A stretch of DNA of 64,000 bases from contig CM033116.1 of NCBI GenBank assembly GCA_019321725.1, positions 17,117,420 to 17,181,419 on the forward strand, read 5' to 3'. The DNA is from Paulownia fortunei (Eukaryota > Streptophyta > Magnoliopsida > Lamiales > Paulowniaceae). The notes under the pieces are model-generated. The model was not told the origin of the DNA. It did no database searches and saw only the letters and a program-made list of their open reading frames with translations. Position 1 is the first letter of the stretch, and each line of letters starts with the position of its first letter. This document shows, piece by piece, positions 34,561 to 46,779 of this stretch. A program made the translations under genes and the position numbers.

Positions 34561-35478
34561 TCTCAAGGCATGGGATACATTGCAAAAGAATTTTAAGAAT
34601 TTTCAATATGCAACAATTATGACAATTATAATTATACAAATTAACCAATGCATCAAGTTGATCCTGCGATTAATCAATTATACAAATCATAATTCTTGTA
34701 GAAAGTTAAAGATTTATACCTTTCTAACTTTTGGTTTTTGAAGATATAAAGAATTGATTCAAATTGTTCAACTCCTCAACTCCAATTTCCAAACCTTTTT
34801 GGAATTGGTTCGCTAAAGAGCTTCAAGTGTAATCCCCTTTAAATGTATCTATTCCTTGTATATTCACTTGAAATTACTCCTCTAACAGTAGAATATGATT
34901 CAATGATTCTATGACTAGGAGATGCTAGATGGAACTAAGCACACAATAATTTGTGTATTAGTGCATAGATAATTCCCATTTAAGATCCACTAGTTAGTGC
35001 ACAAGGTTGGTGAATTATACATATTGAGGATCGCTAATAAAAATATTTTCGTTCCTAAAAGTTTTACATGGAAAAATTTAACATCGTATTTTAATTAATA
35101 TATTAAAGATTATCAATAAGTTGTAATTATTTAGTCCCTTAGCTTCTTTTTAATTTCTTTTTTATTACACCAATCGCCTGAATAGATATTATTTTTTACT
35201 TATCACACTAAGCCACTACAATCTAAATAAGTAATAAATAAGGACGCTATGTACTTGAAAATTAAAAAAAATAATCTATAATTAAATTACTGAGACAAAG
35301 AGAAAGTAAAGTTGCACATTTTATAATGCATTTTTGAAGTAGATGGGCAGCTAGCTACTGAACTTTCAGCACTAGCGGCAAAAGGGCTAACGGACAGAAT
35401 GGCTAGCATCGATAGGAGGGTGCGCGGGGATTCGGCGAATGGCAGATGTACTCAAGTGAAAACCCTAATTCAAAAATA

Positions 35479-35501
35479 ATATATATATATATATATATAT
35501 A
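35479..35501. repeat. TA dinucleotide microsatellite
   Basis: About eleven TA units seen directly. Confidence 0.9.
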
Positions 35502-35773
35502 AATATAAATAAATAAATACATAGCGGGTGGGTTTGGCACAAGCCCAAGGACACATAACTTGTTCCGAATCTACTTGAGTATATCCACCTTTAAGACTCG
35601 TTAAATTAAGTTTGAATTTATTACGAACAAAATAAATTTATTACCAATTCGAATTTAAACCCACCTTATTATTATTCCTAAAAAGAAGGATAGAGGTTTG
35701 AATAGGTTGGAGGGGGAGAGGAAGCCATCGAAGGCTAATTTTATTGGGAAAGGGGAAGGGGGAAGGGGGAAGA

Positions 35774-35786
35774 GGGGGGGGGGGGG
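35774..35786. repeat. Poly(G) tract
   Basis: Thirteen uninterrupted G, preceded by GGGGGAAG repeats from about 35708. A G-rich strand with runs like this could form a quadruplex; that is inference only. Confidence 0.8.
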
Positions 35787-36570
35787 TATTAATATTTTTA
35801 ATTTTTTTTATCAAATTTATTATATTCTTAAATTAATAAGAAAACAAAAAAATGGATATAAAAATAATTTTTGAATTTTTCCTCATATTTGACAAGTTTA
35901 GGCAAGCTCATGTGTCATTTTTAACTCCATGTCAGTTTTCTCACCTCTCCACCTTGACATTACCTCAATTGAGTCTTGTCCACATAAGAAAATTGGCCAA
36001 TTTTGAAATTGCCAACCAAATTTGAACTTACCCAATGGCTATTTTGCAGTTACATGGTAATTTTACCAATTCAAATTCTAACGGGATGTATTTTGCCAAC
36101 CCTTAGTTACGGACTAATTTTGCAATTTTGCCTTCTTAATTATAAAATATTTTCAAAGTAAACGTTTAAGCATTTAAGTGTTAGGTTTTTTAGCCTCAGT
36201 GGTAACTTAATTTTCTAAATTATACCTTTATTAATATTACTTTTAGTGATATATTTAAAAACTAAAATAGTGTTCATTCTATTAATTTAACCGAAAGATT
36301 TCTCTCAATGTAGTTATTTGATGTAGAATTTTTAATTATTTTTCTAACTTGAAGTTCATTAATACAACTTGTGAATATTATGTTATACAAACAAAATCAA
36401 AACTAAATTTTATGTCGCATAAAATCTAGTATTTTGAGTTAATATAAATTCACAGTAACCATTATATCTCATATGTTTCAAATTTATTTATTCTATTTTA
36501 TTTTATTTTATTATTTTTATTTTTTTTTGATAATTCAGGTATCCCACCTTGCGCCAAATTATTTGCATTT

Positions 36571-37845
36571 GTTTATGGATTATTTTAATATTATAAATCG
36601 AGTATTTAAGTCGTTAAACACAAAAAGATTCGATTTATAATTCAATCCAAAAAATTATTGTCCACGATTGGTAAATAAATGCGGACTATTTATTTTGACA
36701 AGATCGTTTCAATTTTATAGAAGTCTATCTTTGACTTGGTAATAAAATTGAGAATACATTTTTAATGTATTTGGATTGGACCATGTGAAATTGAAATTGT
36801 GATTTGACCACACAGATTTAATTTCACTTGATTATTGTACATGACACCTTAATTCTGAGTGGGTAATGAACTTCGATTACTAACTTGAAATTTCTTAAAA
36901 CACTAATGGATGAGATCAAATTGATGGTCAATATTTCAGTATTTTGGAATTTGAGTGAAATAATGGAGAACATATATTCGTAATATGTAATCTGTCACCT
37001 ATTTAATAGACATGATCATGGTCTCACAGGTTCTTTTTATAGATAGTAAAATCTGAGCTTAATAATTCAACATTGATTGTTTAATTAATAGTATGATGTG
37101 ATCAAATGAGATTGCCAGATAGAAGTTGAGAGTTGAGCATTTATGAATATTGAAAAAAGGGCGTTTTGGTCAATTTACCCTATTCCAATTATTCCACTTA
37201 ATCGACGAGGGTAACATGTAAGATTGATAAATCAGAGAATATATATAATTGATTATTAGCTTCAGTAATTCCAATTGGACTAAGAGTGCAGTCTTATTTC
37301 TTTAGTGGAATGAAACATGATTAATAAATTATTTTGACCGGTCATGAGTTGATTGGGTCAAAATTAATTTATTGGAGTTTAGTCTAATTGGGTCGGACCA
37401 GGTCCCTTTGGTGGCTTCGGTTTAAGGACTGGTTAAATTACAAGAGTTGTAATTTATTAAAACTGCATAAATTTGGGAGAGAAAAAGATCTTATCAGATA
37501 AGATTCCTGAATTCTTATCAGATAAGAATTCTATTTTCTTTAGGATTCCCGGATTGATTTATATTCAACATTTCATCGTTGTGCCCACACACACAGAAAA
37601 CGTAGTACATTTTTAGAGTTCTTGAGAGAACACCAGAGAAGGTTTGGAGGTTTGGAGTGTGGCACCATTCAATTCCGACAACAAATTATTATAGAAATCA
37701 TTACAGATGTAATCTTTCTAAGCCTTTTCTTAACCAATTAATCAGTTTCAATGAAATACGCATTATGATCAAAGATCATATGGTGGGATATTTGAATCAT
37801 AGAAAATTAATTTTTATGATTGAACGATCCTGTTCTTGGTTAACA
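36571..37845 (+). repeat. 5' LTR of element C (start missing)
   Basis: Matches 43804-45080 closely, including the double word CTTATCAGATAAGA, the CCCACACACACAGAAAA block and the end GGTTAACA. Sequence left of 36571 does not match the first 88 bp of the 3' LTR. Confidence 0.85.
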
Positions 37846-37847
37846 TA

Positions 37848-37859
37848 TGGTATCAGAGC
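37848..37859 (+). other. Primer-binding site of element C
   Basis: TGGTATCAGAGC two bases after the LTR end, complementary to initiator tRNA-Met. Confidence 0.9.
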
Positions 37860-39585
37860 ACAATTTTGAAATTATTTTGCGTATTTCGAATTGATTAATT
37901 TGTTTATGCATGTGTTAGTTGAGTGGTGCTAGAATTATATGATTTTAATTGTTTGATTGAATGAGTTTTAATTTTGAACAATTTATGGCCTTAGAATTTT
38001 TTGGAGGTGTAATTATATTTTCGAGTCTTATAACAAAATGGGTGGATTACGATTCAATAATTTTCCTTTTGATTCAATTTATTGCAATATAAAATTATAA
38101 TTTTTTGTTGTAAAAACTAAAAATTCGGAGTGCTTCCTTGCAATTAAAAGAAGACTTAACTCCTTATTCTCCAAAATTTGGAGGACTTAGATGTAATTAA
38201 GGAAAATTCAATTGAAGAAGTGGATGATGGCCGCTGTGACGGTGACGGGTGTTTCTGGCCGTGGTTCACGCAAGTGGTGCCGCTCGTTGCTGTAGTTGTT
38301 GATGTCGGCAGCCGATGGAGTGCTTGGATGGGGGCGGCGATGACAGTGGCTTTAGCTTTGCACTGTGGAAGTTGCTGGCTGTTAATTCAGGCGACGACGA
38401 TGGGTGGAGATGGTGCCACTCGCTGCTTGTTCTTACCCTCGACTCTGACGTGTGGACGACAGTGGCTATTGGAGAAATCCGGCGATGGTGGCGGCTGGAG
38501 AAATCCGACGATGGCAGCTGGAGAAATCGGGGGTCTGATTTAGATTAAAAAAATAATTTAAAAATTAAAAAATGGGTCAGATTTCCTGCGCTTAGGTTGG
38601 ATTTTTGTTTTGGATCATGGGTTGGACTTTTGATTTAGATTCCAAGAAATGGACTGGACTTCTAATTTGGATTCTAAGAAATAAGCTGGACCTTACAAAT
38701 GAAAATTGAAGAATTGGGCCGGTTTGTGGCCTAATTAGATCTTTAATTTATTTGTAATTTATGTTCAAGATGAGCCATAAATTTGTTCTTATTTATTAAT
38801 TATTGCTTTTATTGCTTTAATTAATTTTTGAATTAAATGTCATTTATGTAACATATCATGTAGATCGCATATACACTGCTCTAGGTACTATACTGTCATG
38901 CATGTTTCTAATATTTATTTTCTTTTCTAATTTTTAATTAGATTAGAAAATCAAATACTATGATTAATGATTGAACCATTTTAAGAGTTAAAATTGGTTA
39001 GGATATCATTAATGAATTAAAACCCAAATGGTTGAAAATATTAAGTGAGTGAGAGTACACTATTTTAGTGAGCCCATGGCCTCCCCTATTAGCCAATTAG
39101 TAAGAATTGTGTATGCCTTGTGCCAATTTATGTGGTCTCCCTATAGGAGGGTTGCACTATTTCGGTTACTAGATTGGGTTTAATGTGGTGATAAATTTTA
39201 GGTGTTAATTAATCACATTTACCCTATAGGTAACGTAACTAATTAGGTACTTAAAAATTATCAATATAGGGTTATACACTTAAATCAGAGACATCATGGG
39301 AATTTTCTATAGAATATTCAAATGATGTCAATGATGGCCGAAATTATGCGATACTAAATTAATATTGTATGAGATGCTAGATATATTGAATTTAGTGGGA
39401 TGGTCCCATCCTAGCCATAAATCATATTTATTTCTCCTAAAGAGAGATATGTTTAAGATTTTGAGATTTTAGGTAATCGCTATATAGCAATAGTTTTGGG
39501 TCTATTCATGCATTTTTTGCATACATTATATATAAAGTTTATTTGTTACATGCATAGCTCATTTTAATATTTTTATTTCGAAAAA
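37860..39585 (+). other. Long leader of element C with GC-rich patch
   Basis: 1.7 kb between the primer-binding site and gag. Most is AT-rich, but 38215-38540 is GC-rich with repeated GGCGATGGTGG-like words and holds a 121-codon open frame (38178-38543) with no recognisable domain. It could be captured host DNA or simple-sequence expansion. Confidence 0.6.
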
Positions 39586-41907
39586 ATGTCTGGAAATTCA
39601 CTGTCCATGATTTTAGCTAAAAATCAACTGGTTGAAGAAAACTATATTGATTGAAAACGTAATTTGATGATTGTTCTCACTGTTGAGAAGCATAAGTTTA
39701 TGCTAACTGAACCCTGTCCCGCTATACCTACTACGGAGTCTACTGCTGAACAGAAGGCGGCCTATGACAAGTGGATCCATTCTGATGAGATGGCCCGCTG
39801 CTACATTTTGGGATCTATCTCAAATATGTTGCAGCAGAAACATCAGAATATGGAAACCGCTAGTGATGTCATGGAGAGCCTTCGGCAAATGTTTGAGCAC
39901 CAAGGATGCCAGGCCCGCCAAGCAGCTATTAGGTCTATTAAGAACATGCGCATGAAACCCGAGACACCCATTAGAGATCATATGCTTGCATTGATCACTC
40001 AGTTTAACGTGACTGAGGTTTTGGGGGCTGAGATCAAATCGGAGACACAGGTTGACATGGCTTTGGAGACTCTTCCTGACATGTTCTCACAGTTCAAGGT
40101 TAGCTATAACATGAACAAGCTGAACATGTCCTTGACCGAGTTGATGAAGGAGCTCCAAAATGCTAAAAATGTTCTTAAGACTAGAGGTGGTGATGCACTT
40201 GCTGTTATTTCTATTAGATCATCCTCTTCCAAGCCGAAAAGCAAATGAGGTAATAAGAGGAAGAAGTCCAACAAGAAGGGTCCACAACAACAAACGAAGA
40301 AGGCCAAGTTGGATGGCAAGCCCAAGGGGAAATGCTTTTATTGCGGACAGAAGGGTCATTGGAAGAGGAACTGGCCGGAATACCTAGCTTCGAAAAAGCA
40401 AGGTAATGGTGAGTTATCCTTTATTGAGTCATGTTTAGTGGTTGATTCTACTGATACTTGGATAGTAGATTCTGGAGCCACTAATCATATTTGCAATACA
40501 TTGGAGGAGTTCCAAGTAACTAGGGAGCTCAATGAAGAGGAACATACTCTCAGGGTTGGCACATGAACAGTGGTGTCTGCAAGAGCTGTTGGATTTTTTT
40601 ATCTTTATTTTAGAGATAAGAAACATTTGGTTTTAAGAAATTGTTATTATGTCCCAAATATTACTAGAAATTTGATTTTTGTTGCTTTATTGTTTAGATA
40701 AGGATATTATGTCCATTTTTCACCAATGGCGGTTGATATTTTCTTGAATAAAGCCCTTATCTGTAAGGGATGTTTGAATAATGATTTGTATATCTTAAAA
40801 CCTACCGACAACTTATTGTATCACACTACATCTAACAAACACATCAAGTTATCTTCCACTAATGAGACTTTTTTATGGCACTTAAGACTTGGTCATATTA
40901 ACCTAAATAGGATTCAGATGCTAGTAAGGGATTATCCTTTAAGTGATTTAAAGATGGAATCCCTACCTGTATGTGAGTCCTGTTTGATAGGTAAAATGAC
41001 TAAGATGCCATTTACTTCTGAGGGACTTAGGGTGAAAAAAATCTTGAAATTAGTGCATTCTGACTTATTTAGACCAATTAGTGTCCAACCTAGAGGTGGA
41101 TATGAGTATTTCGTCACCTTCACTGATGATTACTCTCGATACAGTTATGTTTACCTAATGACTCACAAATCTGAGGCCCTTGAAAAGTTCAAGGAATTCA
41201 GAAATGAAGCGGAGAAGCAATTAGGTAAGAGCATTAAAACATTTCGATCAGATCGAGGTGGAGAGTATCTATTTAACGACTTTAGAACATACTTGTTAGA
41301 AAATGGGATTGTATCCCAGCTGAGTGCACTAAGTTCTCCCTAGTAGAATGGTGTCTCAGAGAGGAGAAACAGGACCTTGTTAGATATGGTCGGATGCATG
41401 CTTGGCTTCTCGACTCTCTCTACATCATTTTGGGGATATGCTATACAGATTGCGGTATACTTATTGAATATGGTTCCTTCTAAGTCTGTCGCTAAGATAC
41501 CTTTGGAGTTGTGGAATGGGCGTAAGACCAATCTAAGACATATCCGGGTATGGGGATGTCCTGTACATGTGCTTAAGGGTAAGATGGAATCAAGATTAGA
41601 GGTATGCATCTTTGTAGGATATCCTAAGAGAATAAGAAGATATTACTTCTATAGTCCCTAGGACAAGAAGGTATTTGTGAGTACAAATGCAACCTTTTTA
41701 GAGGACAAATATATAGAAGAATATGAATCCAAGAGTAAGGTTCTTTTGGAAGAGATAAGGGAAAATATTCCCAGTTCATCTTTTCCAAAGATCCGTACTG
41801 AACCTACTCAGTTTGAATTCATGTTTCTTACACCATCAGTTTCTGGACCTAGTGGGAGACAAATAGAGGTTCCACCTAATGTATCCACTGGTTCAACCAG
41901 CATCTAA
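39586..41907 (+). pseudogene. Element C gag, protease and integrase, broken
   Basis: Gag starts MSGNSLSMILAKN at 39586 and has a TGA after YID (39652-39654). The UBN2-type gag domain (MARCYILGSISNML, LMKELQNAKNVL) runs to a TGA at 40246. The zinc knuckle at 40333-40374 reads C-x2-C-x4-H-x4-W, its last Cys lost. The protease core VDSGATNH lies at 40465-40488. Integrase has HLRLGHI, CESC (40972-40983), catalytic Asp in HSDL (41061) and RSDRGGEY (41251), and Glu in VSERRN (41359). Two adjacent TAG codons at 41341-41346 lie between the second Asp and the Glu, and a further TAG near 41659. The frame changes by one near 41880-41907. Confidence 0.85.
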
Positions 41908-43681
41908 GATGGGAGAAGATCATGTCCCTATTGTTTGGTTACTTCCAAGTACTAATAATGAGAATGAGGGACATGAGGCACAAGAGATAGTAGAAGAACA
42001 ACAATCGATTTCAGTTATGCAGGAGCCTCCACCGCTTCGACGTAGTGGGAGAGTCATTTGACCACCTTATAGATACTTGCTCTATGGAGAGTCTTTTGAG
42101 GCAGTCTCCACTGAACAAGAGGAGGATCCCACCTCGTATAGAGAAGCTATGGATGACGTAGACACTGACTATTGGATGAGTGGTATGGATTCAGAAATGA
42201 AATCCATGTACACTAACTCTGTCTAGGATCTTGTAGATATGCCTAATAGGTTAAAACCCATAGGGTGTAAATGGATCTACAAGAGAAAGATAGGAGTAGA
42301 TAAAAAGGTAGAGACCTTTAAATCTAGATTGGTCGCTAAGGGTTTTACCCAGTGAGAAGGAATCGACTACGAAGAAACCTTCTCGCCTGTGGCCATGCTA
42401 AAGTCTATTCGGATTCTCTTATCCATTGTAGCTCATTTTGATTATAAGGTGTGGCAAATGGACGTCAAGACAACTTTTCTTAATGGAAATCTTGATGAAA
42501 ACATCTATATGATGCAACCAGATGGTTTTATCCAAAAAGGTCAAGAGCATAAAGTATGCAAATTGAATAGGTCCATTTATAAACTTAAACAGGCGTCTAG
42601 GTCTTAGAATATCAAGTTTGATCAAGCTATAAAGAGTTATGGTTTTGATCATAACCCTGATGAGCCTTGTGTTTATAAGAAAATTATGAACGACAAGGTG
42701 ACTTTTCTCGTGCTGTATGTGGATGACATCCTACTCATTGGAAATTATGTAGGAGTGTTACCATCATCAAAATACTGGTTGACACAATATTTTGATATGA
42801 AGGACTTGGGAGAAGCAAACTATGTTCTAGGAATCCAGATTCTTCGGGATAGGAAAAACAGACAGATTACTCTATCGCAAGCTTCATATATTGACAAAAT
42901 ACTGGTGAGGTTTGCTATGAAAAATTCCAAGAAAGACCAAATGCCTTTCAGACATGGAATTCACTTATCATGGGAGCACTGTCCTAAGACTCCTAATGAA
43001 GTGGAATACATGAAGTAGGTTCTTTATGCCTCGACTGTAGGAAGCCTCATGTATGCTATGCTGTGTACTCGACCAGATATCTGTTATGCTGTTGGGATTG
43101 TTAGTAGATATCAGTCAAACCTGGGGTCGGAGCCCTGGACTGCTGTAAAGCATATACTCAAGTATCTTTGGAGAACTAGAGGATATATGCTAGTTTATTC
43201 AGCTCTAGAATTGGTGCCAGTGGGTTATACTGATTCTGATTTTCAGGCTGATAGGGACTCTCATAAGTCCACATCAGGGTCAGTGTTCACATTGGGTGGT
43301 GGTGCCATTGTTTGTAGGAGTATCAAGCAATCTTGTATTATTGATTCAAAAATGGAGGCGGAATACGTGGCAGCTTGTGAAGCAGCTAAAGAAGCCGTGT
43401 GGCTGAGGAAGTTTTTGCTGAGCCTTGAGGTAGTTCCTTCTGCATCACAGGCCATTACTTTACACTGCGACAACAGTGGAGCAGTGGCAAATGCAAAAGA
43501 GCCCATAAACCATCAACGTGGAAAACACATTGAACGAAAGTATCACCTTGTTAGGGATATCGTTCAACAAAAAGATGTGACAGTGTGCAAGATTGCATCT
43601 ACAGAAAATCTTGCTGATCCCTTTAGTAAGAGCTTACCAGTTAAGAGTTTTGAGGGGCATTTGAATGTATGGGCATACTAG
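41879..43681 (+). pseudogene. Element C reverse transcriptase and RNase H, broken
   Basis: Continues in the +2 frame. RT words are GCKWIYKRKIG, SRLVAKGFTQ, WQMDVKTTFLNGNL and an intact LYVDDILLIG box (YVDD at 42716-42727). RNase H words are VGYTDSDFQADRD, SKMEAEYVAACEAAKEAVW, LHCDNSGAVANA and GKHIERKYHLVRDIV, ending NVWAY before a TAG at 43679. Stops interrupt at about 42059, 42224, 42353, 42605 and 43016; most sit where copia elements have Trp, Gln or Arg, consistent with C-to-T change on either strand. The catalytic box survives but the frame does not. Confidence 0.88.
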
Positions 43682-43700
43682 ACATGTTTCATTTACTCTA

Positions 43701-43715
43701 GGGCAAGTGGGAGAT
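43701..43715 (+). other. Polypurine tract of element C
   Basis: GGGCAAGTGGGAGAT directly before the 3' LTR start TTGCTGGA/TGCTGG, where plus-strand DNA synthesis is primed. Confidence 0.75.
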
Positions 43716-45080
43716 TGCTGGATAGTATTATGCCCATCGAGTAAATTATTATGTAATATGACATTTTGAATAAAATATTTATTTTGATTTATCATTTTGA
43801 GCTTGTATTTGTCCATGGATTGTTTTGATATTATAAATTGAGTATATAAGTATTAAACACAAAAATATTCGATTTATAATTCAATCCAAGGAATTATTGT
43901 CCACGATCGATAAATAAACACGGACAATTTATTTTGCAAGATCGTTTTAATTTTATAAAAGTCTATCTTTGACTTGGTAATAAAATTAAGAATACATTTG
44001 TAATGTATTGAATTGGACCACGTGAAATTGAAATTGTGATTTGACCACATAGATTTAATTTCACTTGATTGTCGTACGTAACACCTTAATCCTGAGTGGG
44101 TAATGAACTTCAATTACTAACTTGAGGTTTCTTGAAGCACCAATGGGTAAAATCAAATTGATGGTCAATATCTCGGTATTTTGGGAATTAAAGTAAAATA
44201 ATGGAGAACATATATTTATAATATGGAGTCCGTCACCTATTTAATAGGCATGATCATGATCTCACAGGTTCTTCTTATAAACAGTAAAATCTGAGTTCAA
44301 TAATTCAACATTGATTGTTGAATTAATAGTGTGATGTGATCACATGAGACTGTCTAATAGAAGTTGAGAGTTGAGCATTTATGAATATTGAAAAAATGGC
44401 GTTTTGGTTAATTTACCCTATTCCAATTATTTCAGTTGATCGATGAGGGTAACATGTAAGATCGATAAATCAGAGGATATATATTATTGATTATTAGCTT
44501 CAGTAATTCCAATTGGATTAAGGGTGCAGTCTCGTTTCTTTAGTGGAATAAAACAAGATTAATAAATTAGACTGGTCATGAGTTGACTAGGTCAAAATTA
44601 ATTTATTGGAGCTTAGTCTAATTGGGTCCAACCAGGTCACTTTGGTGGTTTCGGTATAAGGACTGGTTAAATTATAAGAGTTGTAATTTATTAAAACTGT
44701 ATAAATTTGGGATAGGAAAAAGATCTTATCAGATAAGATTCCTGAATTCTTATCAGATAAGAATTCTATTTTCTCTAAAATTCTCAGATTGGTTTATATT
44801 CAACGTTTCATCATTGTGCCCACACACACAGAAAATGTAGTGTAGTTTTAGAGTTTTTGAGAGAACACCAGAGAAGGTTTGGAGGTTTGGAGTGTGACAC
44901 TATTCAATTCTGACAAAAGATTATTGTAGAAATAATTACAAAGGTAATATTTCTAAACTTTTTCTTAACCAATTAATCAGTTTCGGTTAAATACGCATTA
45001 TGATCAAAGATCCTATAGTGGGACTTTTGAATCATAGAAAATTAATTTTTATGATTGAACGATCCTGTTTTTGGCTAACA
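43716..45080 (+). repeat. 3' LTR of element C, 1365 bp
   Basis: It runs from TGCTGGATAG after the polypurine tract to GGCTAACA and aligns with the 5' LTR from about 43804 on. Confidence 0.88.
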
Positions 45081-46340
45081 GAAAGTTCAACCATTTCTTT
45101 AGCAGTGAAGCCTTCGTTTGAGAAGGCTAAAATAAGGTTAGTGAGATACACATATTTATATGTAACATATATTACATTAATGAATTGAATTTGAACTTAA
45201 GAAATGGAGGGGGTGGGGGGGGGGGGGATAGTGGTGGGGAGCGGTGGAATAATAGGAAATGGATATTTTGATGAGGTAGCTAGCTGGGAATGGTCCCCCA
45301 AATAATGAACCCCAAAATTTGGAGCCAAGGCTGATCACATAATGATTCACACTCCACAAAGTCAAGTAGGGCTAGTGATTGTTAGGCCTGTGCTTTCGGT
45401 AAAATCATCACCAACTGAATTGAAAAATTGGTTAATAAAAAATTCAACATATCATTTTATCAAATCCAATATCGAATTGAAGTAAAATAGTTATATTCGA
45501 TATTCAATGAAATATTTTCGATAAATTCGGTATGATTTTTGAAAAAATTGAATATTAGGAAAATAGTGAAAAATAAGTTTTAGAAACCAAACCAAAACAA
45601 TTTGAAGGGTTAGGTTCGGTATTTACCGAACTCATGTTTTATATTCTGAAATAATTTATATCTCCACAATTTTGAACAGGGAAAAAGAATCAAAATCCAA
45701 TCTTTAACCATTCAACCCAAAGCATATTAGTAAACCTATCAGTTCAAGAGATTTATCTTAGAAAAAATTGAACTTGAAGCATACTTGTAAGAGAAAGAGC
45801 ATACATATCTGCTCTAATTGCAACAAAGGGAGGTTTCTTGAACCAATGAAGCCGAGCCGAGATGGTGGTGGCAATGGTGGCGACGACGGCTCATGGTGAT
45901 TGAAGAAGATACACTGGAGCAGAGTGGTCGACCGAAATGAATGAAAGAGAAACTGAAGTCTGGAATTTGGGAATGTCGAGGTGGTTGGTCAAAAGTCAAA
46001 TAAAAAAAATGTATATATATAAATATAAATTTAGTATTCGATTCAATATGATAAATCGGATCATATTATTGATACCGTACCTAATATCATAAAAATTAAA
46101 ATTAAAAATTGAATATCAACCAAAATTTTAATTTGATTGTCTGCACGTAACAAAATTGTGATAATTACATAATTCAGTGAGTTTGTCAAACTATACACAT
46201 CCCTAATTGTATACCATCAAAATGATGTAATTATTTATACCACCTATCCTGGGATCCTTCCCCTTCCCGCTATCCCACCCCCACCACCCATCTTTACAAT
46301 GTGAAAAAAAATAGCATGCAAAGGGCTGTTAATAGACATA
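45081..46340. other. Intergenic DNA between element C and the Helitron relic
   Basis: No supported gene. A run of 13 G lies at 45215-45227. AT-rich sequence around 45400-45660 has repeated TTCGGTA and CGATATTC words like those near 48650-51480. A minus-strand open frame at 45814-45999 is His/Arg-rich low complexity. Confidence 0.45.
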
Positions 46341-46779
46341 TTTACCATAAGTAGAAAGCAACACATGCGTTGCACATGATTCATATGATTCTATTAAATT
46401 AATTATATTCTTTAATAATTTATTAGAGTAAAATTAAGATATTATAAGATATTTCATAAATAAGCAATATTAGATAAAAATATAATCAATAAAATATAAA
46501 ATATTCTAAAGTATTTCATAAACAAATTATTGATTGATATTATATTGCAACAAAACAAGACATTCTTCTAGCTCATACTTTCTAGGCGGTACTTAATTTT
46601 TACAAATTGAAGATTGAATGTTGGAATTTTTTTTACATTACATGATTGTTAGGTATTATAACTTTGTCCTAAAATGAATCCTGCTTCAATGTTGTGTATT
46701 TATAATGAAAATAATATATTAGTTACTATTAATAATATATAATATATTATTAAAAAAAATATTTGTACCTGCTCTCAAA

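Larger units (their letters stand above)
34600..36570. other. Intergenic DNA, mostly AT-rich
   Basis: No supported gene. A GC-richer patch at 35340-35470 ends in ACCCTAATT. A TA microsatellite lies at 35479-35501 and a run of 13 G at 35774-35786. The remainder is AT-rich low-complexity sequence. Confidence 0.5.
36571..45080 (+). mobile_element. Ty1/copia retrotransposon, near full length, dead (element C)
   Basis: An 8.5 kb element with two similar LTRs, a primer-binding site, a 1.7 kb leader, gag, protease, integrase, reverse transcriptase and RNase H in copia order, and a polypurine tract. Over a ~330 bp stretch compared by eye, the LTRs differ at roughly one position in ten, so the insertion is old. 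The 5' LTR lacks about the first 88 bp of the 3' LTR. Neither flank shows a duplication I could match. Confidence 0.9.

Noticed and set aside
45814..45999. His/Arg-rich minus-strand frame
   Set aside because: Low-complexity composition from a GGTGGCAATGGTGGCG-like simple region; no support as a gene.
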